From Kosakonia radicincitans DSM 16656 (lineage in GTDB: Bacteria; Pseudomonadota; Gammaproteobacteria; Enterobacterales; Enterobacteriaceae), in contig NZ_CP018016.1 in assembly GCF_000280495.2 (NCBI RefSeq), positions 4,030,001 through 4,094,000 of the forward strand: a DNA stretch of 64,000 bases, in the 5' to 3' direction. The translations under genes were made by a program, and so were the position numbers. Within the stretch, counting starts at the first letter, position 1. The number at the start of each line of letters is the position of its first letter. This document shows, one piece after another, positions 54,204 through 64,000 of this stretch. Below the pieces are notes generated by a model that saw only the letters and a list, made by a program, of their open reading frames with translations, did no database searches and had not been told where the DNA came from.

Positions 54204-56309
54204 TTAATGGGCGCTTTTTGCCTGGCCGACAATCTGTTCAAGATTCTCCGGCATCGGCTCGTACGGCGTCTCTTTCGCCGTTGGTTCACTCACCTTCAGC
54301 GCCGCCAGCGCGGTTTTCAGCGAGTAAAACGCCAGCACCACCACAACCACCATAAAGAAGATGGTCAGCCCGGCATCAAGACGGTTGTTAAATACCAGTT
54401 GCGCCAGTTGTGACTGGGTATACTGCGCCGGAATGTTGCCGCTGTCGATCATCGCCTGGAACTTGTTGGCGATCGCCAGGAAGCCGACTTTGCCATCAGG
54501 GCTGAAGGCTTTTTGCCAGCCAGCGGTCAGCGTACACACCAGCAGCCAGGCGGTTGGCACTAATGCCACCCATGCATAACGCTGGCGTTTCATTTTAAAC
54601 AGCACCACCGCGCAGAGCATCAGCGCCATGCCTGCCAGCATCTGGTTGGCGATACCAAACAGCGGCCACAAGGTGTTAATGCCGCCAAGCGGATCAACCA
54701 CGCCCTGATGCAGGAAGTACCCCCACGCCAGTACGCACAGCGCCGTCGCCAGCAGGTTAGCAGGCAGTGATTCGGTCCGTTTCAGGTTCGACGAGATAAC
54801 GCCCAGCAGATCCTGCAACATAAAGCGCGCCGCGCGCGTACCGGCATCGACAGCTGTCAGAATAAACAGCGCTTCAAACAGAATGGCGAAGTGATACCAG
54901 AAGGCAACGTCCATCATGCCGCCGAGCGCGCCGTGCAGGATGTACGCCATCCCCACCGCCAGCGTCGGCGCACCGCCCGCCCTTGAGATGATCGACTGTT
55001 CGCCCACTTCGCTGGCAATCTGCGTCAGCGCATCCGGCGTAATGGTAAAGCCCCAGCTACTGACCACCTGCGCCGCCGAGGCGACAACATCCGCCGTGCC
55101 TGCAGGCGCCAGTACCGCCATCGGGCTGTTCATCGCGAAGTAAACGCCCGGATCGATAATGCACGCCGAGACCAGTGCCATGATCGCCACAAACGATTCC
55201 ATCAACATACCGCCGTAGCCGATAAAGCAGGCCTGGCCTTCGCTGGCGAGCATCTTCGGCGTGGTGCCTGAAGAGATCAGCGCATGGAAGCCGGACACCG
55301 CGCCGCAGGCGATGGTGATAAACAGGAACGGGAACAGGTTGCCGGTCCACACCGGGCCGGTGCCGTCAACAAATTTGGTTAGCGCCGGCATGGTCAGCGT
55401 CGGGCGCATAATCAAAATGCCAATCGCCAGGCCAATAATGGTGCCGATTTTCAGGAAGGTGGAGAGATAATCACGCGGTGCCAGCAGCAGCCACACCGGC
55501 AGTACAGAGGCGACAAAACCATAGCCCACCAACATCCACGTCAGTTGCACGCCAGTGAAATCGAAGAACGGCGCCCAGGTCGGGCTGGCGGCAACCCAGC
55601 CGCCGGAAATAATGGCAAACACCAGCAGCACAAGGCCGATTACCGACACTTCACCGATGCGCCCGGGGCGCAGATAGCGAATATAAATGCCCATAAAAAT
55701 GGCCAGCGGAATGGTGAACGCTACGGTGTACGTGCCCCACGGGCTGTGGGTCAGCGCTTTAACGACAATCATCGCCAGTACCGCGAGGATGATCACCATG
55801 ATCATAAAGGTCGCCACCAGCGCAATCACGCCGACAGTCGATCCCATCTCTTCTTTCACCATCTCACCGAGCGAACGCCCGTCGCGACGGGTCGAGATAA
55901 ACAGCACCATAAAGTCCTGCACCGCCCCGGCCAGCACCACGCCTGCGAGGATCCAGATCATGCCCGGCAGATACCCCATCTGCGCCGCCAGCACCGGCCC
56001 CACCAGCGGGCCTGCCCCGGCAATTGCTGCAAAATGGTGACCGAACAGCACTTTTTTATCCGTCGGCACATAGTCGAGACCATCGTTGTGCCGTACCGCC
56101 GGGGTCATGCGCGTCGGATCAACCTGCAGCACATTTTTGGCGATATAGAGGCCATAAAACCGGTAAGCAATAAGGTAAATGCAGACGGCAGCAACCACGA
56201 TCCACAGTGCGTTGATCGGTTCGCCGCGATTGAGAGCGATATAGCCGAGGGCAAAGGCTCCGACGAGGGAGAGGATTGCCCAGATAAGGTATTTCCCTGG
56301 GTTGTTCAT
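54204..56309 (-). CDS. cstA: Carbon starvation protein CstA (pyruvate/peptide transporter)
   Basis: Inner-membrane carrier of 701 residues, the same as E. coli CstA, with about 16-18 membrane segments. It takes up peptides and pyruvate when carbon is scarce and is induced by cAMP-CRP. Family stretches: GHHFAAIAGAGPLVGPVLAAQMGYLPG, GAVQDFMVLFISTRRDGRSLGEM, GFHALISSGTTPKML and LTAVDAGTRAARFMLQDLLG. Start MNNPGKYLIWAILSLVGAFALG. In E. coli it sits beside the ent operon too. A CRP site was not convincingly found by eye. Confidence 0.97.
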   Translation of the reverse strand: MNNPGKYLIWAILSLVGAFALGYIALNRGEPINALWIVVAAVCIYLIAYRFYGLYIAKNVLQVDPTRMTPAVRHNDGLDYVPTDKKVLFGHHFAAIAGAGPLVGPVLAAQMGYLPGMIWILAGVVLAGAVQDFMVLFISTRRDGRSLGEMVKEEMGSTVGVIALVATFMIMVIILAVLAMIVVKALTHSPWGTYTVAFTIPLAIFMGIYIRYLRPGRIGEVSVIGLVLLVFAIISGGWVAASPTWAPFFDFTGVQLTWMLVGYGFVASVLPVWLLLAPRDYLSTFLKIGTIIGLAIGILIMRPTLTMPALTKFVDGTGPVWTGNLFPFLFITIACGAVSGFHALISSGTTPKMLASEGQACFIGYGGMLMESFVAIMALVSACIIDPGVYFAMNSPMAVLAPAGTADVVASAAQVVSSWGFTITPDALTQIASEVGEQSIISRAGGAPTLAVGMAYILHGALGGMMDVAFWYHFAILFEALFILTAVDAGTRAARFMLQDLLGVISSNLKRTESLPANLLATALCVLAWGYFLHQGVVDPLGGINTLWPLFGIANQMLAGMALMLCAVVLFKMKRQRYAWVALVPTAWLLVCTLTAGWQKAFSPDGKVGFLAIANKFQAMIDSGNIPAQYTQSQLAQLVFNNRLDAGLTIFFMVVVVVLAFYSLKTALAALKVSEPTAKETPYEPMPENLEQIVGQAKSAH

Positions 56310-56449
56310 AGCGGTTATCCGTGTGAGAAACAGAGAGATGTTACATTTTGTATCTATATCAACCCACGGCTTTTAACAACTTTGAAACAGGGGAAATTTG
56401 CCCTGCAACCAGGTATTTACATGATTGTGTTAACGGGATCGCAAGAATG

Positions 56450-56471
56450 CCCTCTCCGCGAAAGGAGAGGG
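56450..56471 (-). other. Hairpin after entH resembling the cstA-ybdD hairpin
   Basis: CCCTCTCC-gcgaaa-GGAGAGGG lies six bases after the entH stop. Without a T tract it is a weak terminator. Sequence similarity to the 54174-54195 hairpin suggests both are copies of one dispersed repeat. Confidence 0.45.
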
Positions 56472-56476
56472 AGAAA

Positions 56477-56890
56477 TTAGCCCAGCACGGCGGTGCTCAG
56501 GCGGCAGGTACAGCAGCGACGTCCTTGTTCATCGAACACCACAACTTCCCAGCTCTGGTTTTGCCGTCCAAGATGCAGCGGCTGGCAGACGCCGCGCACC
56601 TTTCCCTGGGCAACCGGGCGATGATGCGTGGCGTTTAACTCGGTGCCGACCACGCACTGGCCGTCACGCGTCATCATATAGCCCGCCATCGAACCGAGCG
56701 TTTCCGCCAGCGCCGCCGACGCGCCGCCGTGCAACAGGCCAAATGGCTGATGGGTACGGGCATCGACCGGCATTTCGGCCTCGATAAAATCGTCGCCGAT
56801 GCGGGTATAGAGAATAGCCAGATGCGCCACCAGCGTGTTTTCACTGCTGGCATTCAGTTCCTCAAGCGTTAAGTGACGTTTCCAGATCAT
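56477..56890 (-). CDS. entH: EntH proofreading thioesterase (hotdog fold)
   Basis: A 137-residue hotdog thioesterase, as E. coli EntH/YbdB. It removes wrongly loaded acyl groups from the aryl carrier domain of EntB so that enterobactin synthesis does not stall. Motifs: [23 protein letters not shown] (catalytic Glu on the long helix) and [29 protein letters not shown]. The gene begins right at the end of entA (stop 56891) and is the last gene of the ent operon. Confidence 0.95.
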   Translation of the reverse strand: MIWKRHLTLEELNASSENTLVAHLAILYTRIGDDFIEAEMPVDARTHQPFGLLHGGASAALAETLGSMAGYMMTRDGQCVVGTELNATHHRPVAQGKVRGVCQPLHLGRQNQSWEVVVFDEQGRRCCTCRLSTAVLG

Positions 56891-57646
56891 CTACGCCCCC
56901 AGCGTTGAGCCGCCATCCACCACGATATCCTGCAGGGTGATATGGCTGGCCAGATCGGACGCCAGAAACAGCACGGTGTTCGCCACTTCCTGCGGCCGGG
57001 CGATTTTGCCCAGCGGAATGCCGAGCTTGAACTGCTCGCCAAAGCCGCGAATGCGCTGCTGTTCAGCATCATCGCTCACCCACAGCGTGCGCTGCATATC
57101 GGTATCCGTCGAACCCGGCGAAACAACATTACAGCGCACGCGGCTTGCCGCCAGCTCAAGGCCGACGGTCAGCGTCAGGCTTTTCAGCGCGGCTTTCGAC
57201 GCGCCATAAGCGCTCATGCCGATGCGTGGCGTATGCGCCGCATCGGACGCCACCGTGACGATCGCCCCGCCCTGTTGACGGCGGAACTGCGCCATCGTCT
57301 GCTGGAACAGGTTGAACGCGCCGCCAACATTCACAGCAAAGGTGCGCTGCCAGGCTTCTGCGCTCAGCGCATCGGTCGCACCCATATGCAAAATCCCGGC
57401 GGCATTGACCAGCACATCCAGCCGATCGTTCTGCGCCAGCAGCCGTTTGCAGGCGGCCTGCGCCTGCGCGGCATCGGCAATATCCACCGTTTCACAGGAG
57501 AAGGGATAATCGCGGCCAGGAAAAGCCAGATCGAAGCCGGTAACCTGCGCGCCCGCCGCAACAAAGGCCAGCGCGGTAGCATAACCGATGCCCTTCCCTG
57601 CGCCAGTCACCCACACGATTTTGCCGGTAAAATCCAGGCTGGCCAT
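56891..57646 (-). CDS. entA: 2,3-dihydro-2,3-dihydroxybenzoate dehydrogenase EntA
   Basis: A 251-residue SDR that oxidises dihydro-dihydroxybenzoate to 2,3-dihydroxybenzoate with NAD. Motifs VWVTGAGKGIGYATALAF, NAAGILHMGATD, SDAAHTPRIGMSAYGASKAALKSL and HITLQDIVVDGGSTLGA match E. coli EntA (248 residues). Start MASLDFTGK is three residues longer than in E. coli. Its A is shared with the entB stop (TAATG), so entB and entA are tightly coupled. A frame continuing 11 codons up lies within entB. Confidence 0.96.
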   Translation of the reverse strand: MASLDFTGKIVWVTGAGKGIGYATALAFVAAGAQVTGFDLAFPGRDYPFSCETVDIADAAQAQAACKRLLAQNDRLDVLVNAAGILHMGATDALSAEAWQRTFAVNVGGAFNLFQQTMAQFRRQQGGAIVTVASDAAHTPRIGMSAYGASKAALKSLTLTVGLELAASRVRCNVVSPGSTDTDMQRTLWVSDDAEQQRIRGFGEQFKLGIPLGKIARPQEVANTVLFLASDLASHITLQDIVVDGGSTLGA

Positions 57647-58497
57647 TATTTCACCTCGCGCGAGAGCAGCGCCCACCACGCATCGATGGTCGGATTTTTC
57701 GCCAGCATCACAAAATCGATATCGCCGTGGACTTTTCGCCAGCGGGCAGCCAGCGCCATCATGCGCACGGAATCCAGGCCGTAGTCGATCAGATTCTCGT
57801 CATCCAGCGGCTCGTCGGATTCATCGAGCAGCGGCAGAACCACCGCGCGCAGCGCCGCTTTGCTGCCCGGCACCGGCAGCAGTTCCTGGGTGAGCACCAC
57901 GCGGCCGGAACGCCCGGCGACATATTTCAGCGACATCAAATGTTCTTCGCGGCTGAAATCCGCCAGCGCATCGGCCACCATAAACGGCTTGATATCGCGC
58001 ATAAACGCATCCGTGGCGGTGGTCATGCAGCCAATATGCGAATAGACGCCGGTGATGAGCAACTGATTGCGCCCGGTCTCTTTCAGCATCTGCTCCAGCG
58101 GCGAGCGATGAAACGCGCTGTAGCGCCACTTCACCAGCACTGTATCTGCTTCATCGGGAGCCAGTTCGGCGACGATTTTCTGCTGCTCCGGCGAACGGGT
58201 CAGCCCCGGCCCCCACATGTCATTCAGTAATGCGCGGTCCTCATCACTCTGCGCTTTCGGCTGCGCGGTGTAGTAAACCGGGATGTGGTGCTGTTTGCAG
58301 AACGCACGCAGTGCAGCAATATTCGCTATCACCTGTTGCATCATCGGGCAGTTATCGCCCCAGAAACTGACAAAATAGTCCTGCATATCATGAATAAGCA
58401 GCGCTGCACGCTCCGGCTCAAACGGCCAGCTGACTTTGTTCTGCGGGATATCCGCCGCCGCAGGCAGGGCGTAACCCTGTAATTTTGGAATCGCCAT
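57646..58497 (-). CDS. entB: Isochorismatase / aryl carrier protein EntB
   Basis: A bifunctional protein of 283 residues. The N-terminal isochorismatase domain (AALLIHDMQDYFVSFWG, then ITGVYSHIGCMTTATDAFM) cleaves isochorismate. The C-terminal carrier domain has the phosphopantetheine serine in NLIDYGLDSVRMMAL. It carries dihydroxybenzoate during enterobactin assembly by EntE/EntF. The start MAIPKLQGYALP has GGAGA upstream; a longer frame to 58557 overlaps the end of entE and is rejected. Gap to entE is ten bases. Confidence 0.96.
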   Translation of the reverse strand: MAIPKLQGYALPAAADIPQNKVSWPFEPERAALLIHDMQDYFVSFWGDNCPMMQQVIANIAALRAFCKQHHIPVYYTAQPKAQSDEDRALLNDMWGPGLTRSPEQQKIVAELAPDEADTVLVKWRYSAFHRSPLEQMLKETGRNQLLITGVYSHIGCMTTATDAFMRDIKPFMVADALADFSREEHLMSLKYVAGRSGRVVLTQELLPVPGSKAALRAVVLPLLDESDEPLDDENLIDYGLDSVRMMALAARWRKVHGDIDFVMLAKNPTIDAWWALLSREVK

Positions 58498-58507
58498 CTT
58501 CTCTCCT

Positions 58508-60106
58508 TTACGCGGTGGCGCGCTCGGCCAGCCACTGACGTAACTGTTTCTTATCAACCTTACCGACCGGCGTCAGCGGCAGTGCCTCCAGGCACTCCAC
58601 GCGATCCGGCAGCTTAAATTCCGCGACGCCCTGCTCACGCAGAAAACGACGCACCGCAACGGCACGTAGCGGTTCTTTCACCACCAGGTACGCGCAGCTT
58701 TTTTCTCCCAGCAGGCTGTCTTCCATGCTCACCAGCGCGGCATGGATAACCGACTCGTGGCGCAGCAGCAGGTTTTCGATCTCCTCGGCAGCGATCTTCT
58801 CGCCGCCGCGGTTGATCTGATCTTTCTCCCGCCCCTGCACGGTGATGTAGCCCTGCTCATCAATCGAAATCAGATCGCCGGAGCAGTAAAAACCGTTCGC
58901 ATCGAAGGCGCTGGCGTTGTGTTCGGGGCTGTTGAAATAGCCACGGAAGGTGTACGGCCCGCGCGTCATCAGCCGCCCGACATGGCCTGACGGCAGCCGA
59001 TTGCCGTGTTCATCCGCCACCCACACTTCATCATCCGGGCACATCGGGCGGCCCTGCGTATTGATGATGCGATCAAGGGGATCGTCCAGCCGGGTGTAGT
59101 TCACCAGCCCTTCGGCCATGCCAAACACCTGCTGCAACTGGCAGCCGATCTCCGCAGGAATACGCGCCGCCAGCGTTGCTGAAAGCCGCGCGCCGCCGAC
59201 CTGTAACAGTTTGAGCGATGCCAGTTGCGCATTGCTGCCCCACTCGGTAATCGCCTGCAACCACAGGCTCACCGCAGGCGGCACCAGCGCAGTCACGGTA
59301 ATCTGGTGTTTTTCGATCAGCGGGAAGCAGAGCGTGGCGCTCGGATCGGCGGCCAACACCACGCAACCTTGCGCGAGGAAGACGCCCAGCGCGCCGGGAG
59401 AACTCATCGGGTAGTTGTGCGCTGCGGGCAGTGCGCACAGGTAGCGGGTTTGCGCGGTGAAACCGCAAATCTCGTTGCTGCGCGCAATGCTGTAGTAATA
59501 ATCGTTGTGGGTGCGTGGGATAAGTTTCGGCGTGCCGGTACTGCCGCCGGAAAGCTGGAAAAACGCCACTTCATCGGCCGGTGTTGGCGTGGCGACGAAG
59601 TTATCCGCCGGGCGGGCAATCGCTGCCTCCAGCGCGTGCTCGCCCTGTTCGCCGCGCAACAGCACCACGCGAACAGAATCCAGCGTGAGAATAAAATTGT
59701 CGTCGGCAAACAATGCATGATCGCGATCGGCAATCAATAGCGCCGGTTTGATCTGTGCGGCATAGGCGGTCAGTTCGCTGCGCTGATGGCTGAACAGCGC
59801 ATTCACCGGCGCAACGCCGAGTTTCAGCAGGGCAAACAGCGTAATGTAGAACTCCGCCACATTGCCCAGTTGCACCAGCGCGGTCTGGCCGCGGGCGATC
59901 CCCTGCGCCTGCAAGCTGCACGCGAGGTTATCGGAAGCCTGATGCAACTGGCGGTAGCTCAACGAACGCTCGCCATCAATTACTGCGGTGGCATCGCTGT
60001 GCGCATGGCGGGTCAAAATGTCAGTAAGCGGCAGATCCTGCCAGTACCCTTTTTCGCGGTAACGGCGGGCGAATTCTTCCGGCCAGCGGGTAAAAGGAAT
60101 GGTCAT
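58508..60106 (-). CDS. entE: 2,3-dihydroxybenzoate-AMP ligase EntE
   Basis: A 532-residue ANL-family adenylating enzyme (E. coli 536) that activates dihydroxybenzoate and loads it on EntB. Motifs: [23 protein letters not shown] (A3, with Ser where E. coli has Thr), [38 protein letters not shown] and the C-terminal Lys in [15 protein letters not shown]. Start [20 protein letters not shown]. It is nine bases after entC. Confidence 0.96.
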   Translation of the reverse strand: MTIPFTRWPEEFARRYREKGYWQDLPLTDILTRHAHSDATAVIDGERSLSYRQLHQASDNLACSLQAQGIARGQTALVQLGNVAEFYITLFALLKLGVAPVNALFSHQRSELTAYAAQIKPALLIADRDHALFADDNFILTLDSVRVVLLRGEQGEHALEAAIARPADNFVATPTPADEVAFFQLSGGSTGTPKLIPRTHNDYYYSIARSNEICGFTAQTRYLCALPAAHNYPMSSPGALGVFLAQGCVVLAADPSATLCFPLIEKHQITVTALVPPAVSLWLQAITEWGSNAQLASLKLLQVGGARLSATLAARIPAEIGCQLQQVFGMAEGLVNYTRLDDPLDRIINTQGRPMCPDDEVWVADEHGNRLPSGHVGRLMTRGPYTFRGYFNSPEHNASAFDANGFYCSGDLISIDEQGYITVQGREKDQINRGGEKIAAEEIENLLLRHESVIHAALVSMEDSLLGEKSCAYLVVKEPLRAVAVRRFLREQGVAEFKLPDRVECLEALPLTPVGKVDKKQLRQWLAERATA

Positions 60107-60115
60107 CTTCGCTCC

Positions 60116-61291
60116 TCAGTGCAGACCAAATGCGTTCAGCATGGTGGTCAGTTTCACCCCGGTTTCGCGCCACTCCGCCAGCGGCGAGGAAGCAGGCACA
60201 ATACCGGCACCGGCAAACAGCCGGACGTGGTTTTCATGAATGCGGGCGCAGCGGATGGTCACCACCCACTCGCCATTTCCTTCGTCATCGCACCAGCCGA
60301 CAATGCCGCCGAACAGTTCACGATTGAATGGTTCCAGTTCGGCAATCAGCTTTTTCGCCACCTGATGCGGGAAACCGCTCAGCGCAGGCGTCGGGTGCAG
60401 CAGGCAGGCGAGCGTCAGGGCGTTTTCTCCCGCCAGCGCCGTGCCTTCAATTGGCGTCGCCAGATGCCACAATGTCGGCGTGGTCACCAGTTGCGGCGAA
60501 TCCGGTAAGTTCAGAGAGCGGCTTCGCGGCTGCAGCACTTTTTTCATCGCCTGCGTCACCAGTTCGTGCTCGTGACGATCTTTTTCCGACGCCAGTAACT
60601 TGTTGCCCGCTTCGCGATCCAGCATGTCATCCGGCTGGCGACGGGCGGAACCGGCCAGCGGCAGCGAACTGAAGTGGTCGCCCTCTTTGCGCAGCAGCAG
60701 CTCCGGGCTGGCGCCCAGCAGCGCGCCGCCATCCGGCAATGGAACGTGGAAGTTGAAACTGGCCGGATTCTGGGCAATCAGCCGCTCCAGCAACACGCCG
60801 CTGTCGATGCGGCTGTCGGTGGCAATCTCAATCAGACGGGAGAGCACCACTTTGTCCACTTCCGGCGTGGCGGTCTTCTGCACCGCGCGCGCCACCATCT
60901 GCATGAAGGTTTCCTGCTCCGGGATTTCACGTTGCGCGACAACATTCGGCATGTCACTGGCGTTGAAATAGCGGGCAGAACGCTGGCGCGCCGGACGGGA
61001 GAAGGTTTGCCACGACGCCGGAATAAACAGCGCGGAAGGTTGCGTGGTATCGAACGGGATCGCGCCAACCATCACCGGCCGGGCCACGCCCTGCGCTTTC
61101 GCATCGGCAAAGGCCTGCGCCAGTTTGGTCTGGAAGGCGCTCTCCGGAGAATCACCGCCGACGGCAGGTTCAGAGAAACGGGCAACGCACCCGGAGGTTA
61201 TAAAACTGCGGTACGGCGACATAAACAAAAACTGATCCGCGGCCAGTGTCTTCGCAGACTGCTGGATATCCTCAGCCAGGGACATATCCAT
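60116..61291 (-). CDS. entC: Isochorismate synthase EntC
   Basis: A 391-residue chorismate-utilising enzyme, the same length as E. coli EntC, that converts chorismate to isochorismate. Motifs: [59 protein letters not shown] and [23 protein letters not shown]. The start MDMSLAED is chosen because GGAGG lies five bases before it; an ATG at 61306 overlaps that site. First gene of the entCEBAH operon, divergent from fepB with Fur boxes between. Confidence 0.96.
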   Translation of the reverse strand: MDMSLAEDIQQSAKTLAADQFLFMSPYRSFITSGCVARFSEPAVGGDSPESAFQTKLAQAFADAKAQGVARPVMVGAIPFDTTQPSALFIPASWQTFSRPARQRSARYFNASDMPNVVAQREIPEQETFMQMVARAVQKTATPEVDKVVLSRLIEIATDSRIDSGVLLERLIAQNPASFNFHVPLPDGGALLGASPELLLRKEGDHFSSLPLAGSARRQPDDMLDREAGNKLLASEKDRHEHELVTQAMKKVLQPRSRSLNLPDSPQLVTTPTLWHLATPIEGTALAGENALTLACLLHPTPALSGFPHQVAKKLIAELEPFNRELFGGIVGWCDDEGNGEWVVTIRCARIHENHVRLFAGAGIVPASSPLAEWRETGVKLTTMLNAFGLH

Positions 61292-61303
61292 ATCATCCTC
61301 CAA

Positions 61304-61339
61304 CAATGATAAGTGAGATTAATAATGATTATCATTTGT
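61304..61339. promoter_or_regulatory. Fur boxes between entC and fepB
   Basis: AATGATAAGTGAGATTAAT followed by AATAATGATTATCATTTGT: the latter (61321-61339) has 14 of 19 matches to the Fur consensus and contains the perfect dyad AATGATTATCATT. E. coli has a Fur-controlled divergent entC/fepB promoter at the same place. Confidence 0.85.
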
Positions 61340-61478
61340 GTTTTGTGGCGGTAAGATAAAAAGTTATTACCCGCGCTGTCAACAGCAGATTCCTCTTCTG
61401 CGCCGCTAATGCTTGCATCCCCTTCATACAATGATGAAAATGAGAAGCATTAACCTCAACAAAAACAGGACGCAATCC

Positions 61479-62438
61479 GTGAGATTTTCTTTTTTGTTCC
61501 GTAAGCCCTTAGTGATTCTGGGCATTTTTGTTTTAGGACTAACCTCAGCAATCGCCGCCGACTGGCCTCGCCAGGTCACCGACAGTCGCGGTACGCATCA
61601 GCTCGACAGCAAGCCGCTGCGCATTGTGTCAACCAGCGTCACCCTTACCGGATCGCTGCTGGCGATTGACGCACCTGTAATTGCCAGTGGTGCGACCACG
61701 CCGAATAACCGTTTCGCCGACGCGCAGGGCTTTCTGCGCCAGTGGGGCGATGTGGCGAAACAACGCAACGTCGCTCGTCTTTACATTGGCGAAGCGAATG
61801 CCGAGGCCGTTGCCGCACAGATGCCGGATCTGATCCTCATCAGCGCTACCGGCGGCGATTCCGCCCTTGCCCTGTACGACCAGCTTTCCACCATCGCGCC
61901 GACGCTGGTTATCAATTACGACGATAAAAGCTGGCAGGCGCTGCTCACCCAACTGGGTGAAATCACCGGCCAGGAAAAACAGGCCGCTGCGCGCATCAGC
62001 GAATTCAACCAGCAACTGGCCGACGTCAAATCACGGATGAAACTGCCGCCGCAGCCGGTTACTGCGCTGGTTTATACCCCCGCCGCGCACAGCGCCAACC
62101 TGTGGACCAGCGACTCCGCGCAGGGCAAGTTGATGCAGCAACTGGGCTTCGCCCTTGCGCCGCTACCGGCCAATCTGCAAACCAGCCAGAGCCAGGGTAA
62201 ACGCCACGACATCGTGCAACTGGGCGGAGAAAACCTTGCTGCCGGACTGGGCGGTGAAGCGCTGTTCCTGTTCGCCAGCGATCAAAAAGATGCCGACGCG
62301 CTGAACGCGAATCCGTTGCTGGCGCATCTGCCTGCGGTACAGAACAAACGCGTTTACGCCCTCGGCGCAGAAACCTTCCGCCTGGACTACTACAGCGCTA
62401 CCCGCGTGTTGCAGCGTTTGTCGGCGCTGTTTGGTTAA
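61479..62438 (+). CDS. fepB: Ferric enterobactin periplasmic binding protein FepB
   Basis: A 319-residue periplasmic carrier (E. coli 318) that passes ferric enterobactin from FepA to FepDGC. The GTG start at 61479 gives a signal peptide of normal length ([20 protein letters not shown]...AIAA) and has AGGA eight bases before it; ATG starts at 61413 or further in would lengthen the leader. Core motifs: [51 protein letters not shown] and [23 protein letters not shown]. Confidence 0.94.
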   Translation: MRFSFLFRKPLVILGIFVLGLTSAIAADWPRQVTDSRGTHQLDSKPLRIVSTSVTLTGSLLAIDAPVIASGATTPNNRFADAQGFLRQWGDVAKQRNVARLYIGEANAEAVAAQMPDLILISATGGDSALALYDQLSTIAPTLVINYDDKSWQALLTQLGEITGQEKQAAARISEFNQQLADVKSRMKLPPQPVTALVYTPAAHSANLWTSDSAQGKLMQQLGFALAPLPANLQTSQSQGKRHDIVQLGGENLAAGLGGEALFLFASDQKDADALNANPLLAHLPAVQNKRVYALGAETFRLDYYSATRVLQRLSALFG

Positions 62439-62445
62439 TCTGTTT

Positions 62446-62508
62446 GCCGGTCTTATCCGGCCTGCGATCGAGATCCGCTAAACATGTAAGCCCGAAGCAC
62501 CATCCGGC
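62446..62508. repeat. Degenerate REP units between convergent fepB and entS
   Basis: TTGCCGGTCTTATCCGGCC and, inverted, CACCATCCGGCCGTAAG look like worn REP halves in the gap between the two stops. Confidence 0.4.
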
Positions 62509-62518
62509 CGTAAGCTTC

Positions 62519-63754
62519 CTATGCAGTAGGCTGCGTCTGACGAAAACGGCGCAGCTCGCTGAGCGCCACCACCAGCACTAAACCGATCGCCGCCAGTACC
62601 AGCCCGCTGATGCTCGCCGATGAGGCGGGCGTCATCATCGATCCCATCGCCCCCAGCAGCGCCGCGCCAATCGCATCGCCCGTCACGTTCTGCGCGGTCC
62701 ACAAGCCGTTAATACGCCCGAGCATCGCTTCCGGCGTCTGGGTTTGCAGCAGGGTGTACTGCAACAGCGAACTCACGGCGGTCAGCCAGCCGCATAATGC
62801 CAGGAACAGCACACCAAGCGCCCACACCGGCATCAGGCTGAACAGCCCTATCGCAACAAAAGCGCCGACGCTGGTCATCAGCATAATCACGCCAGGCCTT
62901 TCGCTGTGCGCCAGCTTGCCGCTGGTCAATGCCCCAATCGCCGCACCAAGCGGCAACGCGGCATACAGCAGGCCGATTTCCGCCGCCGACATGTTCCAGC
63001 TCATCGCCAGCGCCGGATAAAGCACGCGCACCGCGCTGGCCATGGTTAACAGCCCGCCGAGCAGCGCGATACCGCCAATCAACGGGTTACGAAATAAAAA
63101 TTGCAGCGCCGTCAGCAGCGATTTCAGCGGATGCTCGCGCGGCTGCGGCGGTGGCGGCAACGCGGGCAGGCTGAGTAACGGCAACAGGGTGATAAATGTC
63201 CCCGCCGCTGCCAGACCGTAGTTCCACACCACGCCGCCCGAAGCCAGCAGCAGACCGCCGCACATCGGCGAAATCACCGACCCCAGACGCACTGTCAGCA
63301 TGGTGATCGCGCCCGCCTGCATCAGATTTTCCCGCCCGACCAGCGCAGGCGTTGCCGCCAGCAGCGCCGTCACGCCAAGCGCGCCGAAAAAGCCGTCCCA
63401 CAAACCCAGCAGATAGATCGCCGCCAGCGAAGGCTCCGCCAGTTGCGCGTTCAGACACAGGCCGATAAACCCAACGCCGCAGGTCAAACGCGCCAGTAAA
63501 ATCAGTTTCTTACGTTCATAGCGATCCGCCAGCACGCCGCCAAACATCAGGCCAATAAACATGGCCGAACCGGTCAGCGTGACCGATAACCCCACCTGCC
63601 AGCTGGAGTGGGTCATTGCCTGAATCTGCACCGGCACCGCTACGCCAAGCAGGCCCAGCGATAAAATCGAGATAAAACGCGCCAAAAACACTGCGCGAAA
63701 AGCCGGATGCGTGCGCAGCAGGCTAAGGTTCAACAGCCAGGATTGTTGTTTCAT
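62519..63754 (-). CDS. entS: Enterobactin exporter EntS (MFS)
   Basis: A 411-residue, 12-segment MFS pump (E. coli EntS 416) that moves enterobactin across the inner membrane. Shared stretches: [80 protein letters not shown] and [20 protein letters not shown]. The ATG at 63754 is used rather than the overlapping GTG at 63757. Divergent from fepD with Fur boxes between. Confidence 0.95.
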   Translation of the reverse strand: MKQQSWLLNLSLLRTHPAFRAVFLARFISILSLGLLGVAVPVQIQAMTHSSWQVGLSVTLTGSAMFIGLMFGGVLADRYERKKLILLARLTCGVGFIGLCLNAQLAEPSLAAIYLLGLWDGFFGALGVTALLAATPALVGRENLMQAGAITMLTVRLGSVISPMCGGLLLASGGVVWNYGLAAAGTFITLLPLLSLPALPPPPQPREHPLKSLLTALQFLFRNPLIGGIALLGGLLTMASAVRVLYPALAMSWNMSAAEIGLLYAALPLGAAIGALTSGKLAHSERPGVIMLMTSVGAFVAIGLFSLMPVWALGVLFLALCGWLTAVSSLLQYTLLQTQTPEAMLGRINGLWTAQNVTGDAIGAALLGAMGSMMTPASSASISGLVLAAIGLVLVVALSELRRFRQTQPTA

Positions 63755-63825
63755 CACAGCGCCTTAAATACGTACTTTTTATGTCCATATGCCGGCTTCG
63801 CATGTTAACATATCAAAACAAGATC

Positions 63826-63850
63826 GATAACGATAATTACTATCATTATC
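63826..63850. promoter_or_regulatory. Fur box between entS and fepD
   Basis: GATAACGATAATTACTATCATTATC: the 19-mer GATAATTACTATCATTATC (63832-63850) matches the Fur consensus at 16 of 19 positions, with a second overlapping frame at 63826. It lies 17 bases before fepD and about 72 before entS. Confidence 0.9.
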
Positions 63851-63866
63851 AAATTTGGGACGTCTT

Positions 63867-64000
63867 ATGTCGTGTTCTGCTTTTCCGGCGCGCCCCTTTG
63901 CTCTCGCCGGACTATTGATACTGCTTGTTGTCGCCGCCGCACTCAGCCTGTTTATTGGCGCGAAACCGATGCCCGCCGCCGTGGTGATCGACGCGCTCTC
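63867..64000 (+). CDS. fepD: Ferric enterobactin ABC permease FepD, N-terminal part (cut by window edge)
   Basis: The first 44 codons: MSCSAFPARPFALAGLLILL then VVAAALSLFIGAKPMPAAVV, a hydrophobic FecCD-type N-terminus with the GAKPMP turn before the first conserved helix. GGGA precedes the ATG at good spacing. Its position divergent from entS with a Fur box between is that of E. coli fepD. Only the leader and first membrane segment are visible. Confidence 0.85.
   Translation, partial: MSCSAFPARPFALAGLLILLVVAAALSLFIGAKPMPAAVVIDAL

Overview
The window is chromosomal DNA from a member of the Enterobacterales. The likely clade is Klebsiella, Enterobacter or Kosakonia, because the backbone genes closely match their E. 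coli counterparts while the region also carries a complete methionine salvage pathway and a yia sugar operon. The genus cannot be fixed from sequence alone. No rRNA, tRNA, CRISPR array, complete insertion sequence or integrase was recognised.

Layout. 1-5739: a copper/silver RND efflux operon on the minus strand (small Cys/His/Met-rich protein, CusF-like chaperone, TolC-type outer membrane factor, CusB-like adaptor with a second CusF-like domain, and cusA cut by the window edge). 6117-14309: conserved core genes dcuC, rna, rnk, uspG, ahpF, ahpC, dsbG and ybdL. 14426-50325: a roughly 36 kb variable block between ybdL and hcxA (ybdH). In order it holds mtnBCD; a low-GC phage- or satellite-like patch (orphan nuclease-like gene, ribbon-helix-helix protein, Ash/Icd-like leader, TacAT-type toxin-antitoxin pair, XRE regulator); a DUF1349 gene; a chemoreceptor with a FliA promoter; an SdpI-like/MafI-like immunity pair; an unknown membrane two-gene unit; the yia operon for L-gulonate/L-xylulose-type sugars with its IclR regulator; a decayed membrane gene; a TPR protein; an MHS transporter with an M20 peptidase; a broken PAAR gene; a LysR regulator; a Fur-boxed siderophore ABC transporter; mtnA and mtnK; and a sugar ABC transporter with an LVIVD beta-propeller protein. 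50488-64000: core again, with hcxA, a ParDE-type pair, a TetR/SDR pair, ybdD, cstA, entH-entA-entB-entE-entC, fepB, entS and the start of fepD.

How the genes work together. Methionine salvage is spread over two loci 29 kb apart (ybdL/mtnBCD and mtnA/mtnK). Both divergent promoter regions carry tandem MetJ boxes. The enterobactin genes have Fur boxes in both divergent intergenic regions, and a separate siderophore ABC transporter has its own Fur box. The yia operon is drawn by overlaps and short gaps into one transcript running from yiaK to sgbE, ending at a clear terminator, with yiaJ divergent. AhpCF, DsbG and UspG form an oxidative and general stress cluster.

The most interesting unexplained signals are: a possible small RNA gene with its own promoter and terminator between ahpC and dsbG; twin 18-bp palindromes before the orphan immunity pair; the satellite-like relic with an orphan nuclease-like gene; and a very GC-rich structured element behind mtnK.
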